Shown piece after piece: positions 36,113 through 44,812 of a stretch of 64,000 nucleotides of DNA. Under the pieces are notes generated by a model that was not told the DNA's origin, ran no database searches, and worked only from the letters and a program-made list of their open reading frames with translations. Within the stretch, counting starts at the first letter, position 1; each line of letters opens with the position of its first letter. The translations under genes and the position numbers were made by a program. Source of the stretch: Pseudoalteromonas sp. NC201 (GTDB lineage: Bacteria > Pseudomonadota > Gammaproteobacteria > Enterobacterales > Alteromonadaceae); contig NZ_CP022522.1 in NCBI RefSeq assembly GCF_002850255.1, positions 1,478,986 to 1,542,985 of the forward strand, written 5' to 3'.

Positions 36113-36757
36113 ATGAAAAAGAAATTATCTCTTGATACTTGGCCCCGCCAAGAACATTTTTCCTTCTTCAATGATTTTACCCAGCCATATTTTACAGTCA
36201 CCGTCAGCTTACAAATGGAAAGAGTTTATGAAATGAGTAAGCGTAATACAGTGCCGTTTTCTCTTAGCTGCCTGTATGCACTGCAGTTGGCTTTGCAAAG
36301 CTATGCGCCCATTCGTTACCGAATCGAAGCGGGGACAGTAGTCGAATATGATGTGGTAGAAATTAGCAGTGTTTTTCTGCGGAAGGATGAAACCTTCAGA
36401 TTTGTAAGGCTTGCCCCTGAAACCGATTTCAAGCGCTTTATTAGTGCCAATTTGCATAGTAAAACTGAGCAATTAAATGGGCCGCTTGTCAGCGAGCAAT
36501 TTTTAACGGAAAGTCAGGTGCCAAATTGCGTTCATGTATCTATACTTCCATGGCTATCTTTTTCCAGTTTTGGTCATGCAAGGCACAGTAGAGATGACTT
36601 CGGTATCCCAAAATTTGTGTTCGGAAAATACAATAAAGCAGATGGTACGATGCCATTTTGTATCGAAGTCCACCACGCCTTAATGGATGGCCTACACGTC
36701 GCTGAATTCGTTCAAATTCTACAGGAAAAAATAGATCAAGCGATTTGGGACAGATAA
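36113..36757 (+). CDS. Chloramphenicol acetyltransferase-family protein (CatA type)
   Basis: A 214-residue CAT-fold acyltransferase. The N-terminus LDTWPRQEHFSFF corresponds to the family's WxRKEHF motif, VSILPWLSFSSFGHA to the substrate-site strand, and HHALMDG (His188 catalytic) to the HHxxxDG motif. Chromosomal CAT-like genes of marine bacteria need not confer resistance, and the native substrate is unknown. ATG 36113 is chosen because it gives the usual family beginning; ATG 36095 lies inside the terminator stem. No good ribosome site is visible, so expression may be low. Confidence 0.85.
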   Translation: MKKKLSLDTWPRQEHFSFFNDFTQPYFTVTVSLQMERVYEMSKRNTVPFSLSCLYALQLALQSYAPIRYRIEAGTVVEYDVVEISSVFLRKDETFRFVRLAPETDFKRFISANLHSKTEQLNGPLVSEQFLTESQVPNCVHVSILPWLSFSSFGHARHSRDDFGIPKFVFGKYNKADGTMPFCIEVHHALMDGLHVAEFVQILQEKIDQAIWDR

Positions 36758-37160
36758 ACAAATTTTGCGTTAGTTCGCAGAAGATGAAATAATTTGCGTT
36801 CTGTGCAATGAGTAATTTTGACTATACTACTGTTTTTATAGATTATTCATAAGTTCTATTTGGAATATCTATTCAATTTATTGGAATAAATCCGATGTAA
36901 AATATTGTAAACAGCGTATGCAAAAGGTTGGTTTTGCGAGGGTTGTGTATATTTTGCTGTGTTTTTGATGTTAATTTTTTGTTTTGTATATAATTATTAC
37001 TTATTTATAGACAAAAAATGTTTTCACAGTGAAGTTGACACATCGTGTTGCATTTAGCATTATTGGACAGTTGATATCTGTCAAATGATATCAGGGTTGC
37101 TCTTACGTTGGTGAGAGCGCGAAAATTATAAAAGTAACATTACTTAATTGGTTGGGAACT
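36758..37160. other. AT-rich promoter region of the TonB2-like cluster
   Basis: 403 bases without a gene, strongly AT-rich. One sigma-70-like promoter is annotated separately. No clear Fur box or RNA gene was found by eye. Confidence 0.55.
36965..36994 (+). promoter_or_regulatory. Candidate sigma-70 promoter for the TonB2-like operon
   Basis: TTGATG at 36965-36970 and a perfect TATAAT at 36989-36994, separated by 18 bases. It lies about 165 bases upstream of the DUF3450 gene. Confidence 0.4.
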
Positions 37161-37931
37161 ATGTCTGTTAAAATCAGAAAGAGCCTTGTAGCTACGGCGC
37201 TTTTAGGCGCGACAGCTTTTGCAAGCAGCAATGTGATTGCAGATCCTTTGAATGACATACAAAAAGTAGGTCAACAAACTCAAACGGCTGCTAAAAAGTC
37301 TCAAGAAAAGATTGATAACCTTTACGGTCAGTCTCAAGAAATGATCGCGGAATACCGTGGTCTAGTTGAAGAAGCAGAACTGCTTAAAGTGTATAACGAT
37401 CACGTTGCACGTCTTGTAGCGGATCAAAATGCAAGTATTGAGTCTCTTGAGCGTCAAATTGGTACTATTGACAAGACAAAACAGGACGTTGTGCCTTTGA
37501 TGTATCGCATGATCGATACGCTTGAGCAATTCATCAAAGCGGACGTTCCGTTTAATCAAGAAACACGTCTAGATCGCGTTGAGAAACTTCGCAGCATCAT
37601 GACTAACTCATCTGTAACTACTTCTGAGAAGTTCCGTCAAGTGCTTGAAGCTTACACGATTGAAACTGACTACAGTGCAACAATGATTGCGAGCCAAGGT
37701 TCTCTTGAACAAAACGGCAAAAACATCAATGTTGACTTCGCACGCCTTGGCCGTATCGCATACGTAGCTCAGTCGTTCGACCAAAAACATGCTTGGGTTT
37801 GGAACAACAACACTAAGCAGTGGGATCAACTTGGCGAAGAATATCTTAAGCCAGTTAAGAGCATGATCCGTATTGCACGTAAGCAAGCGGCTCCTGAACT
37901 TGTAAACCTACCTATCTTTGGCGCGGAGTAA
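37161..37931 (+). CDS. DUF3450 periplasmic coiled-coil protein of the TonB2-type system
   Basis: A 256-residue protein with a signal peptide (cleavage near NVIA|DP) and a long coiled coil (about residues 25-100: KSQEKIDNLYGQSQEMIAEYRG). A compact C-terminal region follows (RLGRIAYVAQSFDQKHAWVWNNNTKQW). DUF3450 genes regularly precede ttpC-exbB-exbD-tonB in Alteromonadales and vibrios. The molecular role is not known; it may link the periplasmic side of the motor to the cell wall or to TonB. ATG 37161 is chosen; an upstream in-frame TTG has no signal-peptide advantage. Three bases separate it from the next gene. Confidence 0.85.
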   Translation: MSVKIRKSLVATALLGATAFASSNVIADPLNDIQKVGQQTQTAAKKSQEKIDNLYGQSQEMIAEYRGLVEEAELLKVYNDHVARLVADQNASIESLERQIGTIDKTKQDVVPLMYRMIDTLEQFIKADVPFNQETRLDRVEKLRSIMTNSSVTTSEKFRQVLEAYTIETDYSATMIASQGSLEQNGKNINVDFARLGRIAYVAQSFDQKHAWVWNNNTKQWDQLGEEYLKPVKSMIRIARKQAAPELVNLPIFGAE

Positions 37932-37934
37932 TTA

Positions 37935-39299
37935 ATGATGAAGAAACTATTTAAAGGTTTTGCAGTTGCTGCAGCGTTAACAGTTTCTGCTGGTGCCGCG
38001 CTAAATGCACACGCAAACACTGAAGCCTTAGACAAAATCCTAGAACAGGTTAAACAAAACCGTATCTCTGAAGGCAAAATCAACAAACAACGTGAGCAAG
38101 AGTTTTTAAACGACCGTGCTGACAAACAAGCATTGTTGAACAAAGCGAAGCGTGAATTGGCTGCTGAGAAAGCACGTGGTGAGCGTTTAAATGAACAATT
38201 CAAGCAAAATGAAATCACACTTGCTGAAAAAGAAGTTGAGCTTGAAAATGCCAAAGGTACACTCGGTGAAATGTTCGGTGTTGTACGTCGTTCAGCTGCT
38301 GATGCCATCGGTTCAATCGAAGCTTCACTTGTAAGTGCTGAAAAGCCAGGACGTGCTGAAGTTCTTCGTTCACTAGCTGAAGCGAAAGAGCTGCCAACTA
38401 CTCGTGAACTTGAAGATCTTTGGATTGCTTTCCAAACTGAAATGACTGAATCAGCTAAAGTAACTAAGTTTGAAGCTGAAGTTGCTGAGCTAAACGGTGA
38501 CGTAAACGTTAAAGAAGTAACACGTGTTGGTAACTTCAACCTAGTCACTAAAGACGGCTACGTTATTTACGATCCTGAGAACAAGCAAATTGTTCCTCTT
38601 GGTAAGCAGCCAAGCGGTGAACTAGGTGGTGTTGAGCGTCTAATCGGTGCATCTGCTGATAAGTTTGTTATGTTTGCAGTTGACCCAACTCGTGGTTCAT
38701 TATTACGACTTAATACTCAACGTGCAACGATGGAAGAGCGCTGGCACCAAGGTGATACGGTTGGTTACATCATTACAGCACTACTTATCTTAGGTGCATT
38801 GATTGCAATCGTTCGTATGCTAGACCTATTCATTGTTAGTGGTAAAATCAAAGCGCAAATCAAAAATGCAAATAACCCTAACACTAACAACCCACTTGGT
38901 CGTATCTTGAAAGTTTATCACGACAACAAAGACCAAGACGTTGAAAACCTAGAGCTTAAGCTTGATGAAGCTATCCTACGTGAAACTCCGCGTATCGAGA
39001 TGGGCGTAAACATCATCAAGATCCTAGCGGCCATCGCGCCACTACTAGGTCTACTAGGTACGGTTGTTGGTATGATCATGACATTCGAATCAATCACACT
39101 ACATGGTACTGGTGATCCGAAGATCATGGCAGGTAACATCTCTCTAGCGCTAGTAACAACAGCACTAGGTCTTATTGCAGCTCTACCTCTGATTCTACTT
39201 CATGCTGTTGTACATGGTCGTAGTAAAGCGGTTCTACACATCCTAGATGAGCAAAGCGCAGGTATTGTTGCTACTCACGCGGAGAAGGAGAAAGCCTAA
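37935..39299 (+). CDS. ttpC: TtpC-like MotA/TolQ/ExbB proton channel protein with periplasmic coiled-coil extension
   Basis: A 454-residue protein. A signal peptide (cleavage near LNAHA|NT) and a ~240-residue periplasmic region (coiled coil KQNRISEGKINKQREQEF...) precede a MotA/TolQ/ExbB domain with three membrane helices (about 275-440: TVGYIITALLILGALIAIVRM, IAPLLGLLGTVVGMIMTFESI, GNISLALVTTALGLIAALPLIL). This two-part layout is that of TtpC, the extra component needed by Vibrio TonB2 systems. The next gene, exbB, overlaps its stop by one base. Confidence 0.9.
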   Translation: MMKKLFKGFAVAAALTVSAGAALNAHANTEALDKILEQVKQNRISEGKINKQREQEFLNDRADKQALLNKAKRELAAEKARGERLNEQFKQNEITLAEKEVELENAKGTLGEMFGVVRRSAADAIGSIEASLVSAEKPGRAEVLRSLAEAKELPTTRELEDLWIAFQTEMTESAKVTKFEAEVAELNGDVNVKEVTRVGNFNLVTKDGYVIYDPENKQIVPLGKQPSGELGGVERLIGASADKFVMFAVDPTRGSLLRLNTQRATMEERWHQGDTVGYIITALLILGALIAIVRMLDLFIVSGKIKAQIKNANNPNTNNPLGRILKVYHDNKDQDVENLELKLDEAILRETPRIEMGVNIIKILAAIAPLLGLLGTVVGMIMTFESITLHGTGDPKIMAGNISLALVTTALGLIAALPLILLHAVVHGRSKAVLHILDEQSAGIVATHAEKEKA

Positions 39300-39823
39300 T
39301 GTTAGTCCTGATGGAGATATGGGAATCTATCAGGGATTTTGTTGCTACAGGCGGCGATGTATTGTACGTGGTCGCAATGGCACTCTTTCTAATGTGGGTT
39401 TTAATGATTGAGCGCTATTGGTTCCTACTCGGCGAATTTCCTAAAATGCATAAGGAAATCGTCGCTAAGTGGGACGCCCGGCAAGATACTACGTCTTGGT
39501 ACGCACACAGAATCCGCGATGCTTGGATTTCTGAAGTGTCTGAAAAATTAGATGAGCGCATGTTGATTATCAAAACATTGGTTGCAATGTGTCCATTAAT
39601 CGGTCTTTTAGGTACAGTGACAGGTATGATCACCGTATTTGAAACAATGGCTACTCAAGGTACGGGTAACGCGCGATTAATGGCTTCAGGCATTTCAATG
39701 GCTACGGTACCAACAATGGCTGGAATGGTTGCGGCACTATCAGGTGTTTTCTTTAGCACGCGTCTAGAAGCACGTGCGAAAATGGCTAAAGAGAAGCTAG
39801 TTGATAGCTTGCCTCATCACTAG
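39299..39823 (+). CDS. exbB: ExbB2-type proton channel subunit
   Basis: A 174-residue, three-helix MotA/TolQ/ExbB protein that conducts protons to energise TonB. Helix 1 is at about residues 20-40, and the conserved PLIGLLGTVTGMITVFE segment and SGISMATVPTMAGMVAAL helix contain the threonine/alanine-lined channel. Compared with ExbB1 it lacks an N-terminal extension, as expected for TonB2 clusters. It is the third gene of the operon and overlaps ttpC. Confidence 0.92.
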   Translation: MLVLMEIWESIRDFVATGGDVLYVVAMALFLMWVLMIERYWFLLGEFPKMHKEIVAKWDARQDTTSWYAHRIRDAWISEVSEKLDERMLIIKTLVAMCPLIGLLGTVTGMITVFETMATQGTGNARLMASGISMATVPTMAGMVAALSGVFFSTRLEARAKMAKEKLVDSLPHH

Positions 39824-39837
39824 AGAGAGATTGAACT

Positions 39838-40242
39838 ATGGCACGTAAACAACGTTTTCGTGAAGAGGAAGATGCAGCAGTAGATATGACGCCGATGCTA
39901 GACATCGTATTCATTATGCTTATCTTCTTCATCGTAACCACTTCTTTTGTTAAAGAAGCTGGTATTGAGGTTAACAAGCCAAAAGCGGCACAAGCACAAA
40001 AAACCAAAAACGCGAACATCTTTATCGCAATCCGTGAAAACGGTGAGATTTGGATGGATAAGCGCCAGGTTGATGTTGAGCGTGTAAGTGCAAACCTTGA
40101 AAGTCTAATGGCTGAACAGCCTACTGACGTGATTATTATTCAAGCCGACAAAGGTGCGAAACACGGCGTAGTTGTTAAGGTTATGGACCAAATTAAAGCG
40201 ACTGGCGACAACTTGAAGATTTCAATAGCTGGAGATCAGTAA
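39838..40242 (+). CDS. exbD: ExbD-type proton channel subunit
   Basis: A 134-residue protein with one membrane helix carrying the essential aspartate (MTPMLDIVFIMLIFFIVTT) after a basic cytoplasmic start, and a periplasmic domain (ANIFIAIRENGEIWMDKRQV). It forms the dimeric axle of the ExbBD motor. The stop codon overlaps the tonB ATG by one base. Confidence 0.94.
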   Translation: MARKQRFREEEDAAVDMTPMLDIVFIMLIFFIVTTSFVKEAGIEVNKPKAAQAQKTKNANIFIAIRENGEIWMDKRQVDVERVSANLESLMAEQPTDVIIIQADKGAKHGVVVKVMDQIKATGDNLKISIAGDQ

Positions 40243-40856
40243 TGATTCGACTTCTGTTTTCACTTCTAGCAGGTGGGGCAGTAACTCTCGGCTTGTTCTT
40301 TTTCATGTCATATCTTATCTCCGGAGGAGCAGATAGGGCAGATGTACAAAAGGAACAAATCGTAGTCGAGATTATGTCGAATCCGCCTGAATCAAAGGTG
40401 CAGCAGCGGAAGCGTGTCCCGCCTCCGCCGCCGCCACCGCCAAAGCAGCCGCCTAAACCGCAGCCGCCTCAGCCTGACACGGCTGATCCGACTGCAGGAA
40501 ATATCGGCTTTAATATGCCTAGTATTGATCTAGGTGGAACCGCAGGTGGTTTATCTGGACCTGGTGAGTTTGGTCGTGACGGTGATGCAACACCAATCGT
40601 TCGAATCGAGCCAAAATATCCACCTCAAGCTGCTCGTGATGGCAAAGAAGGTTGGGTACGTTTATCATTCACAATCAATGAGCTTGGTGGAGTTGACGAT
40701 ATTGAAGTTATCGACGCTGAACCGAAGCGCATCTTTGACCGCGAAGCAAAACGTGCACTACGCAAGTGGAAATACCGTCCTAAGGTTGTTGACGGTAAGC
40801 CACAAAAGCAACCTGGCATCACAGTTCAGCTTGACTTTAAGTTAAACCAAGATTAA
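40242..40856 (+). CDS. tonB: TonB energy-transducing protein (TonB2 type)
   Basis: A 204-residue TonB: an N-terminal membrane anchor (residues 3-27) and a short proline-rich rod with eight consecutive prolines (VPPPPPPPPKQPPKPQ). The C-terminal domain contains IEPKYPPQAARDGKEGWVRL and ...ALRKWKYRPKVVDG, the YP and W-KY motifs that contact receptor TonB boxes. The short rod is typical of TonB2, compared with about 240 residues for TonB1. The only TonB-dependent receptor gene in the window is the copper receptor. Confidence 0.95.
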   Translation: MIRLLFSLLAGGAVTLGLFFFMSYLISGGADRADVQKEQIVVEIMSNPPESKVQQRKRVPPPPPPPPKQPPKPQPPQPDTADPTAGNIGFNMPSIDLGGTAGGLSGPGEFGRDGDATPIVRIEPKYPPQAARDGKEGWVRLSFTINELGGVDDIEVIDAEPKRIFDREAKRALRKWKYRPKVVDGKPQKQPGITVQLDFKLNQD

Positions 40857-40867
40857 GGAGGCAGGAC

Positions 40868-42127
40868 ATGAAAAGTTTACCTAAATTTACAGCTCTTGCT
40901 CTCTTGATAGCGTTAACTGGTGGTATTTACTCAAGCTCAGTTTCTGCAGCGCCTAACTATGAAGAAATAGAAAAGCGCAAAGCGGCAAAAACTAAGATCA
41001 TGGGTGAGCGTGTAGGTAAAAAAGTTGCTAAAGCGTTCGAACTCTATAATGAAGAAAAGGTCGATGAAGCAATTGCAATGCTTCGCGAACTTGATCCTTC
41101 AGATGATTTCGATAAAGCGACAGTCAACCGTTACCTCGGCCAGCTTTATGCTCAAAAGGAAAACTACGCCGAAGCGATTAAATACTCACGTCTAGCCATT
41201 GCGCCTGACGCGCTTAACTTCAAAGAGCAAGGCGATTTGATGAAGCTGTTAGGTGACCTTTTGCTTGGTACTGAAAAGTACGCAGAAGGCATTAAGGCTT
41301 ATGAAGCGTGGATGGACTTTACTGGTGAAAATGACGCCAAAGTATATGGTCGTATCGCTCAAGCTTATTATGAGTTAAAGCAATATACGAATGTGATTGC
41401 TCCAGCTGATAAAGCGATTGCGGGTGTAGAAGAGCCTAATAAGCAATACTACCTGATGAAAGTTGCGGCGTACTTTGAATTAAAACAGTTCAAAAAGGCT
41501 GTAGAGGTTGGTGAAGAGTTAGTACGTGTTTTCCCTGAAGACCCGAAAGCTTGGACACAGCTGGGTGGTTTTTATTTGCAAACCGAAGATTACAGCAAAG
41601 GTATGACTGTAATGAAGGTGGCGTATAAAAAAGGTTATTTTGAAAAAGAGAATGATTATAAGATTCTTGGAAGCTTATACTCTTTAACAGAAGATCCTTG
41701 GCGTGCAGCTCAAACGTTCGAAAAAGCGATCAAAGATGGCAAAATTGAACGAACAAAGCAGAACGTAACAGCGCTTGCAAGTTACTACCACCAAGCTAAA
41801 CATATCAGCGATGCTGCTAAATATTACGAAGAAGCTGCGAAGTTTGACAATGACGCAGAACTTTATGGTAAAGCAGGTAGTCTTTTACTTCAGGATCAGC
41901 AGTTTAGTGCAGCTATTGTGAGACTAAACAAGGCGTTAGAGCTCGGTACTGATAAAAAAGGCAATACCTATACAGACTTGGCTGAAGCTTATTTCTATCA
42001 GGATAAGTTTAAGCAAGCTTACTCTGCAATTTTGAAAGCGCAGGAAGATCCTCGCACTAGAAAATTTGCGAAAAGTTGGTCTGGTTTTATCAAAGATAAA
42101 GCACAGCGTAGAGGCGTAAGTCTCTAG
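40868..42127 (+). CDS. TPR protein of the TonB2-like operon
   Basis: A 419-residue exported protein: signal peptide (about residues 1-27, SSVSAA|PN) followed by at least eight tetratricopeptide-like repeats (e.g. NRYLGQLYAQKENYAEAIKYSRLAI, DAKVYGRIAQAYYELKQYTNVI). TPR proteins at the end of ttpC-exbB-exbD-tonB clusters are common in this order, and one in a marine vibrio relative has been linked to TonB2 function. The precise partner is unknown. A ribosome site AAGGAGG sits 7 bases upstream, and a strong terminator follows the stop. Confidence 0.88.
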   Translation: MKSLPKFTALALLIALTGGIYSSSVSAAPNYEEIEKRKAAKTKIMGERVGKKVAKAFELYNEEKVDEAIAMLRELDPSDDFDKATVNRYLGQLYAQKENYAEAIKYSRLAIAPDALNFKEQGDLMKLLGDLLLGTEKYAEGIKAYEAWMDFTGENDAKVYGRIAQAYYELKQYTNVIAPADKAIAGVEEPNKQYYLMKVAAYFELKQFKKAVEVGEELVRVFPEDPKAWTQLGGFYLQTEDYSKGMTVMKVAYKKGYFEKENDYKILGSLYSLTEDPWRAAQTFEKAIKDGKIERTKQNVTALASYYHQAKHISDAAKYYEEAAKFDNDAELYGKAGSLLLQDQQFSAAIVRLNKALELGTDKKGNTYTDLAEAYFYQDKFKQAYSAILKAQEDPRTRKFAKSWSGFIKDKAQRRGVSL

Positions 42128-42128
42128 T

Positions 42129-42154
42129 AAAAAAGCCCCGAAAGGGGCTTTTTT
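42129..42154. terminator. Terminator of the TonB2-like operon
   Basis: 11-bp stem AAAAAAGCCCC / GGGGCTTTTTT closed by a GAAA tetraloop. Confidence 0.95.
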
Positions 42155-42178
42155 GATTCTAAATTTTAATGTGGAACT

Positions 42179-43183
42179 ATGAAAAAGCATTTACTGATCT
42201 GTTTTACTTTGGCTACGCTTATATTCCTTTTTGGCTGTACTGAACAGAAGCAAACTGTAAGTTACCAAGAGCTCAGAACTTCACTACTTTCTCTTAATAA
42301 TGGTTTAAGCAAGCCCTCCGACGATGAAATTAGTGTATTACCATTCACAGAAGCTTACTTACAACTAAGGCATGCCTTATTATCTAGTGAGTTGAATGAA
42401 CCAGATGTTATGGCTCATAAAGAGTTAGATTATTTAAGAATTCAGGAAAGATATCCTGAACGCTACTTGCCTTGGCCTGCTTACATATCAGTGCTGGAAA
42501 ATGTTAAAAATAAAGTAAGTAGCAATGAACTTGGAAAGTGGCTTGCGTTTGTAGAAGTAAAGCTAAAAGAGGCCGATGAAAGTAATATTCGCTTGAACAG
42601 GTTAGAGCGAGATACTTTAATGCTCCAACTTGAAAGTTCGGATATTGACGCACCATCACGTTCGGCCTTGTTAGCTTATCTGAGTAATTATAAACCAAGA
42701 GCTATGCTTGGACTCCATCAACTACCCAATGGAAAAGAATGGTATCAATCAAAGCTCAATTTTTATGGGGCTATTCAAGATTCACCTACTAAAGTTTTGG
42801 CGATGTTATCAAAGTTTGATGATCAAAATAGCAAAGCGAGTGTGCTCAAGGTAATGCCTGATACTCAACAACCTTATATTCTGGAATTATTGCCGGCTAA
42901 CTGCCAAAGAATTGCAGGGCTCAACTGGCGAGATGGGTTTATTAATGTGCCTTCGACCGTAGCAAAATGTACAAAGGCAATAGAGCAACATAAGGCGCTA
43001 ATCGTGACTTTGATGGCGGTGGATTTGGGAATTCATTATCAAGGGTGGTCACAAAAGCAAGCATTTGTTGCGCTTAACTCAAAACTAGCGCTGAATGAAC
43101 AACAAGCACAACAATTGATTGCTAATCTTGTCTATTTCCCAGCGACTATTTTTGCTGCATATCCCCACTTTTTAAAGCCTTAG
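42179..43183 (+). CDS. Hypothetical lipoprotein
   Basis: A 334-residue protein with a lipoprotein signal ending in FLFGCTEQ (Cys 20). The rest is predicted mostly helical, with one tight motif-like stretch, LPANCQRIAGLNWRDGFINVP, which contains one of only two other cysteines (the second is in VAKC). I do not recognise the family. It is preceded by the TonB-operon terminator and so has its own promoter. Its last 38 bases overlap the 3' end of the opposite-strand zinc-finger gene, a convergent overlap. Confidence 0.7.
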   Translation: MKKHLLICFTLATLIFLFGCTEQKQTVSYQELRTSLLSLNNGLSKPSDDEISVLPFTEAYLQLRHALLSSELNEPDVMAHKELDYLRIQERYPERYLPWPAYISVLENVKNKVSSNELGKWLAFVEVKLKEADESNIRLNRLERDTLMLQLESSDIDAPSRSALLAYLSNYKPRAMLGLHQLPNGKEWYQSKLNFYGAIQDSPTKVLAMLSKFDDQNSKASVLKVMPDTQQPYILELLPANCQRIAGLNWRDGFINVPSTVAKCTKAIEQHKALIVTLMAVDLGIHYQGWSQKQAFVALNSKLALNEQQAQQLIANLVYFPATIFAAYPHFLKP

Positions 43184-43520
43184 TCTTACAACTGCGACAG
43201 CGTTGGGTTGCTGGATCGTGTTCTAGCAACTCAAGTTCTATTGTCTGCTCGCAATCACAGCAATACCCGAACTGACCGATTTCCATTTGGCATAATGCCG
43301 CTTCGACTTTCATCAATCTATCATAGAGTGGAAATTGCTCAGGATTTATCTTCTCCATCACAATATCAAGCCACTTATTAGGTGGGTTAAGCTCTAAGGT
43401 ATTGGCAAGATTATGAGTAAACTCATTGGGTGAAGCTTTTAACTCTCCCAAGAAGTCGCTTCTAAGTGTGGTAAGTTCTGCTTGTAGGCTTTGTTCGTAG
43501 TGTTGTGTGTTTTCATTCAT
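43146..43520 (-). CDS. DksA/TraR-type C4 zinc-finger protein
   Basis: A 124-residue protein: an N-terminal helical pair (EQSLQAELTTLRSDFLGELK, ...LYDRLMKVEAALCQME) and a C-terminal zinc finger CCDC...CRSC. This is the DksA/TraR/YbiI architecture; such proteins bind the RNA polymerase secondary channel. DksA itself is about 150 residues and has DxxDxA at the coiled-coil tip; this one lacks an obvious tip motif, so its target is uncertain. ATG 43520 has AGGAG 7 bases upstream. It lies 37 bases after dusC on the same strand and may be co-transcribed with it. Confidence 0.85.
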   Translation of the reverse strand: MNENTQHYEQSLQAELTTLRSDFLGELKASPNEFTHNLANTLELNPPNKWLDIVMEKINPEQFPLYDRLMKVEAALCQMEIGQFGYCCDCEQTIELELLEHDPATQRCRSCKTKALKSGDMQQK

Positions 43521-43557
43521 GGGCGCTCTCCTATCCGACACCCCATTATCATTTCAG

Positions 43558-44544
43558 TCAAACTTCACTGTTATGATTTGAATCAATGTCTGGAGACATT
43601 GCATATTTCTGCAACACCTTCATGACGTCATCTTTGCTTTTAAGCGTTTTGATTTCATCAAAAAGAACATGTGCGCCGTCATACTGACGTTTCAGATAAC
43701 TGAGCCATTGTTTTGTTCTAGCCGAAAAGTACTTTTCACTCATATTCTCATCTTGATGCATGGAAGAGTGGAGGATATGGTAGACCACGTTTTCCCATGT
43801 AAGCGGAGTATAATGAGTTCCGCTAACATGCGCTTTGATTTTTGCTGCCAAATCGGGGGTGGCTAGCGCACCGCGACCAAGCATCAAATCTTGGCATTGG
43901 CTACGTGTTTGGCAGAGTAGTGCATCTTCAACTTGCCAAATTTCACCGTTAGCAACGACAGGAATGGTTAACCTTGATAATAAAGAGGGGATCTTTTCCC
44001 AGTACGCTGGCGGTTTGTAGCCATCTCGCTTGGTCCGTGCATGTATTGCCAAACTCGACGCACCACCTTGCTGGACCGCATCGACAATTTCAGTGCTATT
44101 GGCATCATCATCAAAGCCAAGGCGTATTTTGGCACTTACTTGATGCTTTTCTGGTACCGCATCTCTAACCGCTTTAATGATTTGATAGATTTGCTCAGGC
44201 TCTTTCAGTAAAACCGCGCCGCCACGGCTTTTATTCACGGTTTTTGCAGGACAACCAAAGTTCAAATCAACACCATGAGAGCCAAGCTTTACGGCCTTTC
44301 GTGCATTTGCAGCAAGCGCATGGGGAACCTGACCTAGAAGCTGTACTCTAACCGGTGTTCCGGCTCTGGTATAACCACCATTTAATAGTTCAGGACAGTA
44401 TCTAGTAAATACCCTACGTGGAAAGGTGAGATCAACGACGCGAATAAATTCAGTGACACAAAGATCAAAGCCGCCGAGATCTGTGAGTAATTCGCGCATT
44501 TTAAAATCAACTACACCTTCCATCGGCGCCAGAACAAGCTTCAT
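43558..44544 (-). CDS. dusC: tRNA-dihydrouridine(16) synthase DusC
   Basis: FMN-dependent reduction of uridine 16 in the tRNA D-loop. The TIM barrel starts with LVLAPMEGVVDFKMRELLTDLGG; the catalytic cysteine is in GVDLNFGCPAKTVNKSRGGAVLL, and FMN-binding contexts are KIRLGFDD, HARTKRDGY, PVVANGEI and MLGRGAL. The opening LAPMEGVxD and length (328) fit DusC rather than DusA or DusB. GAAGG precedes ATG 44544. Confidence 0.93.
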   Translation of the reverse strand: MKLVLAPMEGVVDFKMRELLTDLGGFDLCVTEFIRVVDLTFPRRVFTRYCPELLNGGYTRAGTPVRVQLLGQVPHALAANARKAVKLGSHGVDLNFGCPAKTVNKSRGGAVLLKEPEQIYQIIKAVRDAVPEKHQVSAKIRLGFDDDANSTEIVDAVQQGGASSLAIHARTKRDGYKPPAYWEKIPSLLSRLTIPVVANGEIWQVEDALLCQTRSQCQDLMLGRGALATPDLAAKIKAHVSGTHYTPLTWENVVYHILHSSMHQDENMSEKYFSARTKQWLSYLKRQYDGAHVLFDEIKTLKSKDDVMKVLQKYAMSPDIDSNHNSEV

Positions 44545-44734
44545 GTGTTAACCTTCAGATACAACAAAAATAAAATGAGTCACTGATGACTCATCGAAAA
44601 GCGCGACATTTTAGCTAATTGTTTGCTGCAAGTCATCAGCAGCCCCTAGTTATCCGCAAATAGCAAAAAGACAACAGATGGACTATAACTGGATGTAAAC
44701 CAAAACTTAGCGAATTGGTATTACAGCTAAAATT

Positions 44735-44771
44735 TTTAAACGTTTAGCGAAATAAATATTTAGACGTTTGG
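44735..44771 (+). promoter_or_regulatory. Direct repeat upstream of the EGKCG peptide gene
   Basis: TTTAAACGTTTAG (44735-44747) and TTTAGACGTTTGG (44759-44771) share 11 of 13 bases and begin 24 bases apart, ending 42 bases before the start codon. They could be a regulator's paired operators or part of an alternative-sigma promoter. Confidence 0.4.
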
Positions 44772-44812
44772 GTCTACTTATTGAATCTACTATTTCTGAG
44801 AGAGCAAACATT

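Noticed and set aside
36758..37160. Fur-box-like AT-rich motifs upstream of the TonB2-like cluster
   Set aside because: The region is so AT-rich that partial matches are expected; none was close enough to the 19-bp consensus.
37826..38548. 240-codon open frame antisense to ttpC
   Set aside because: Ser/Ala/Phe-biased shadow of the coiled-coil codons in ttpC.
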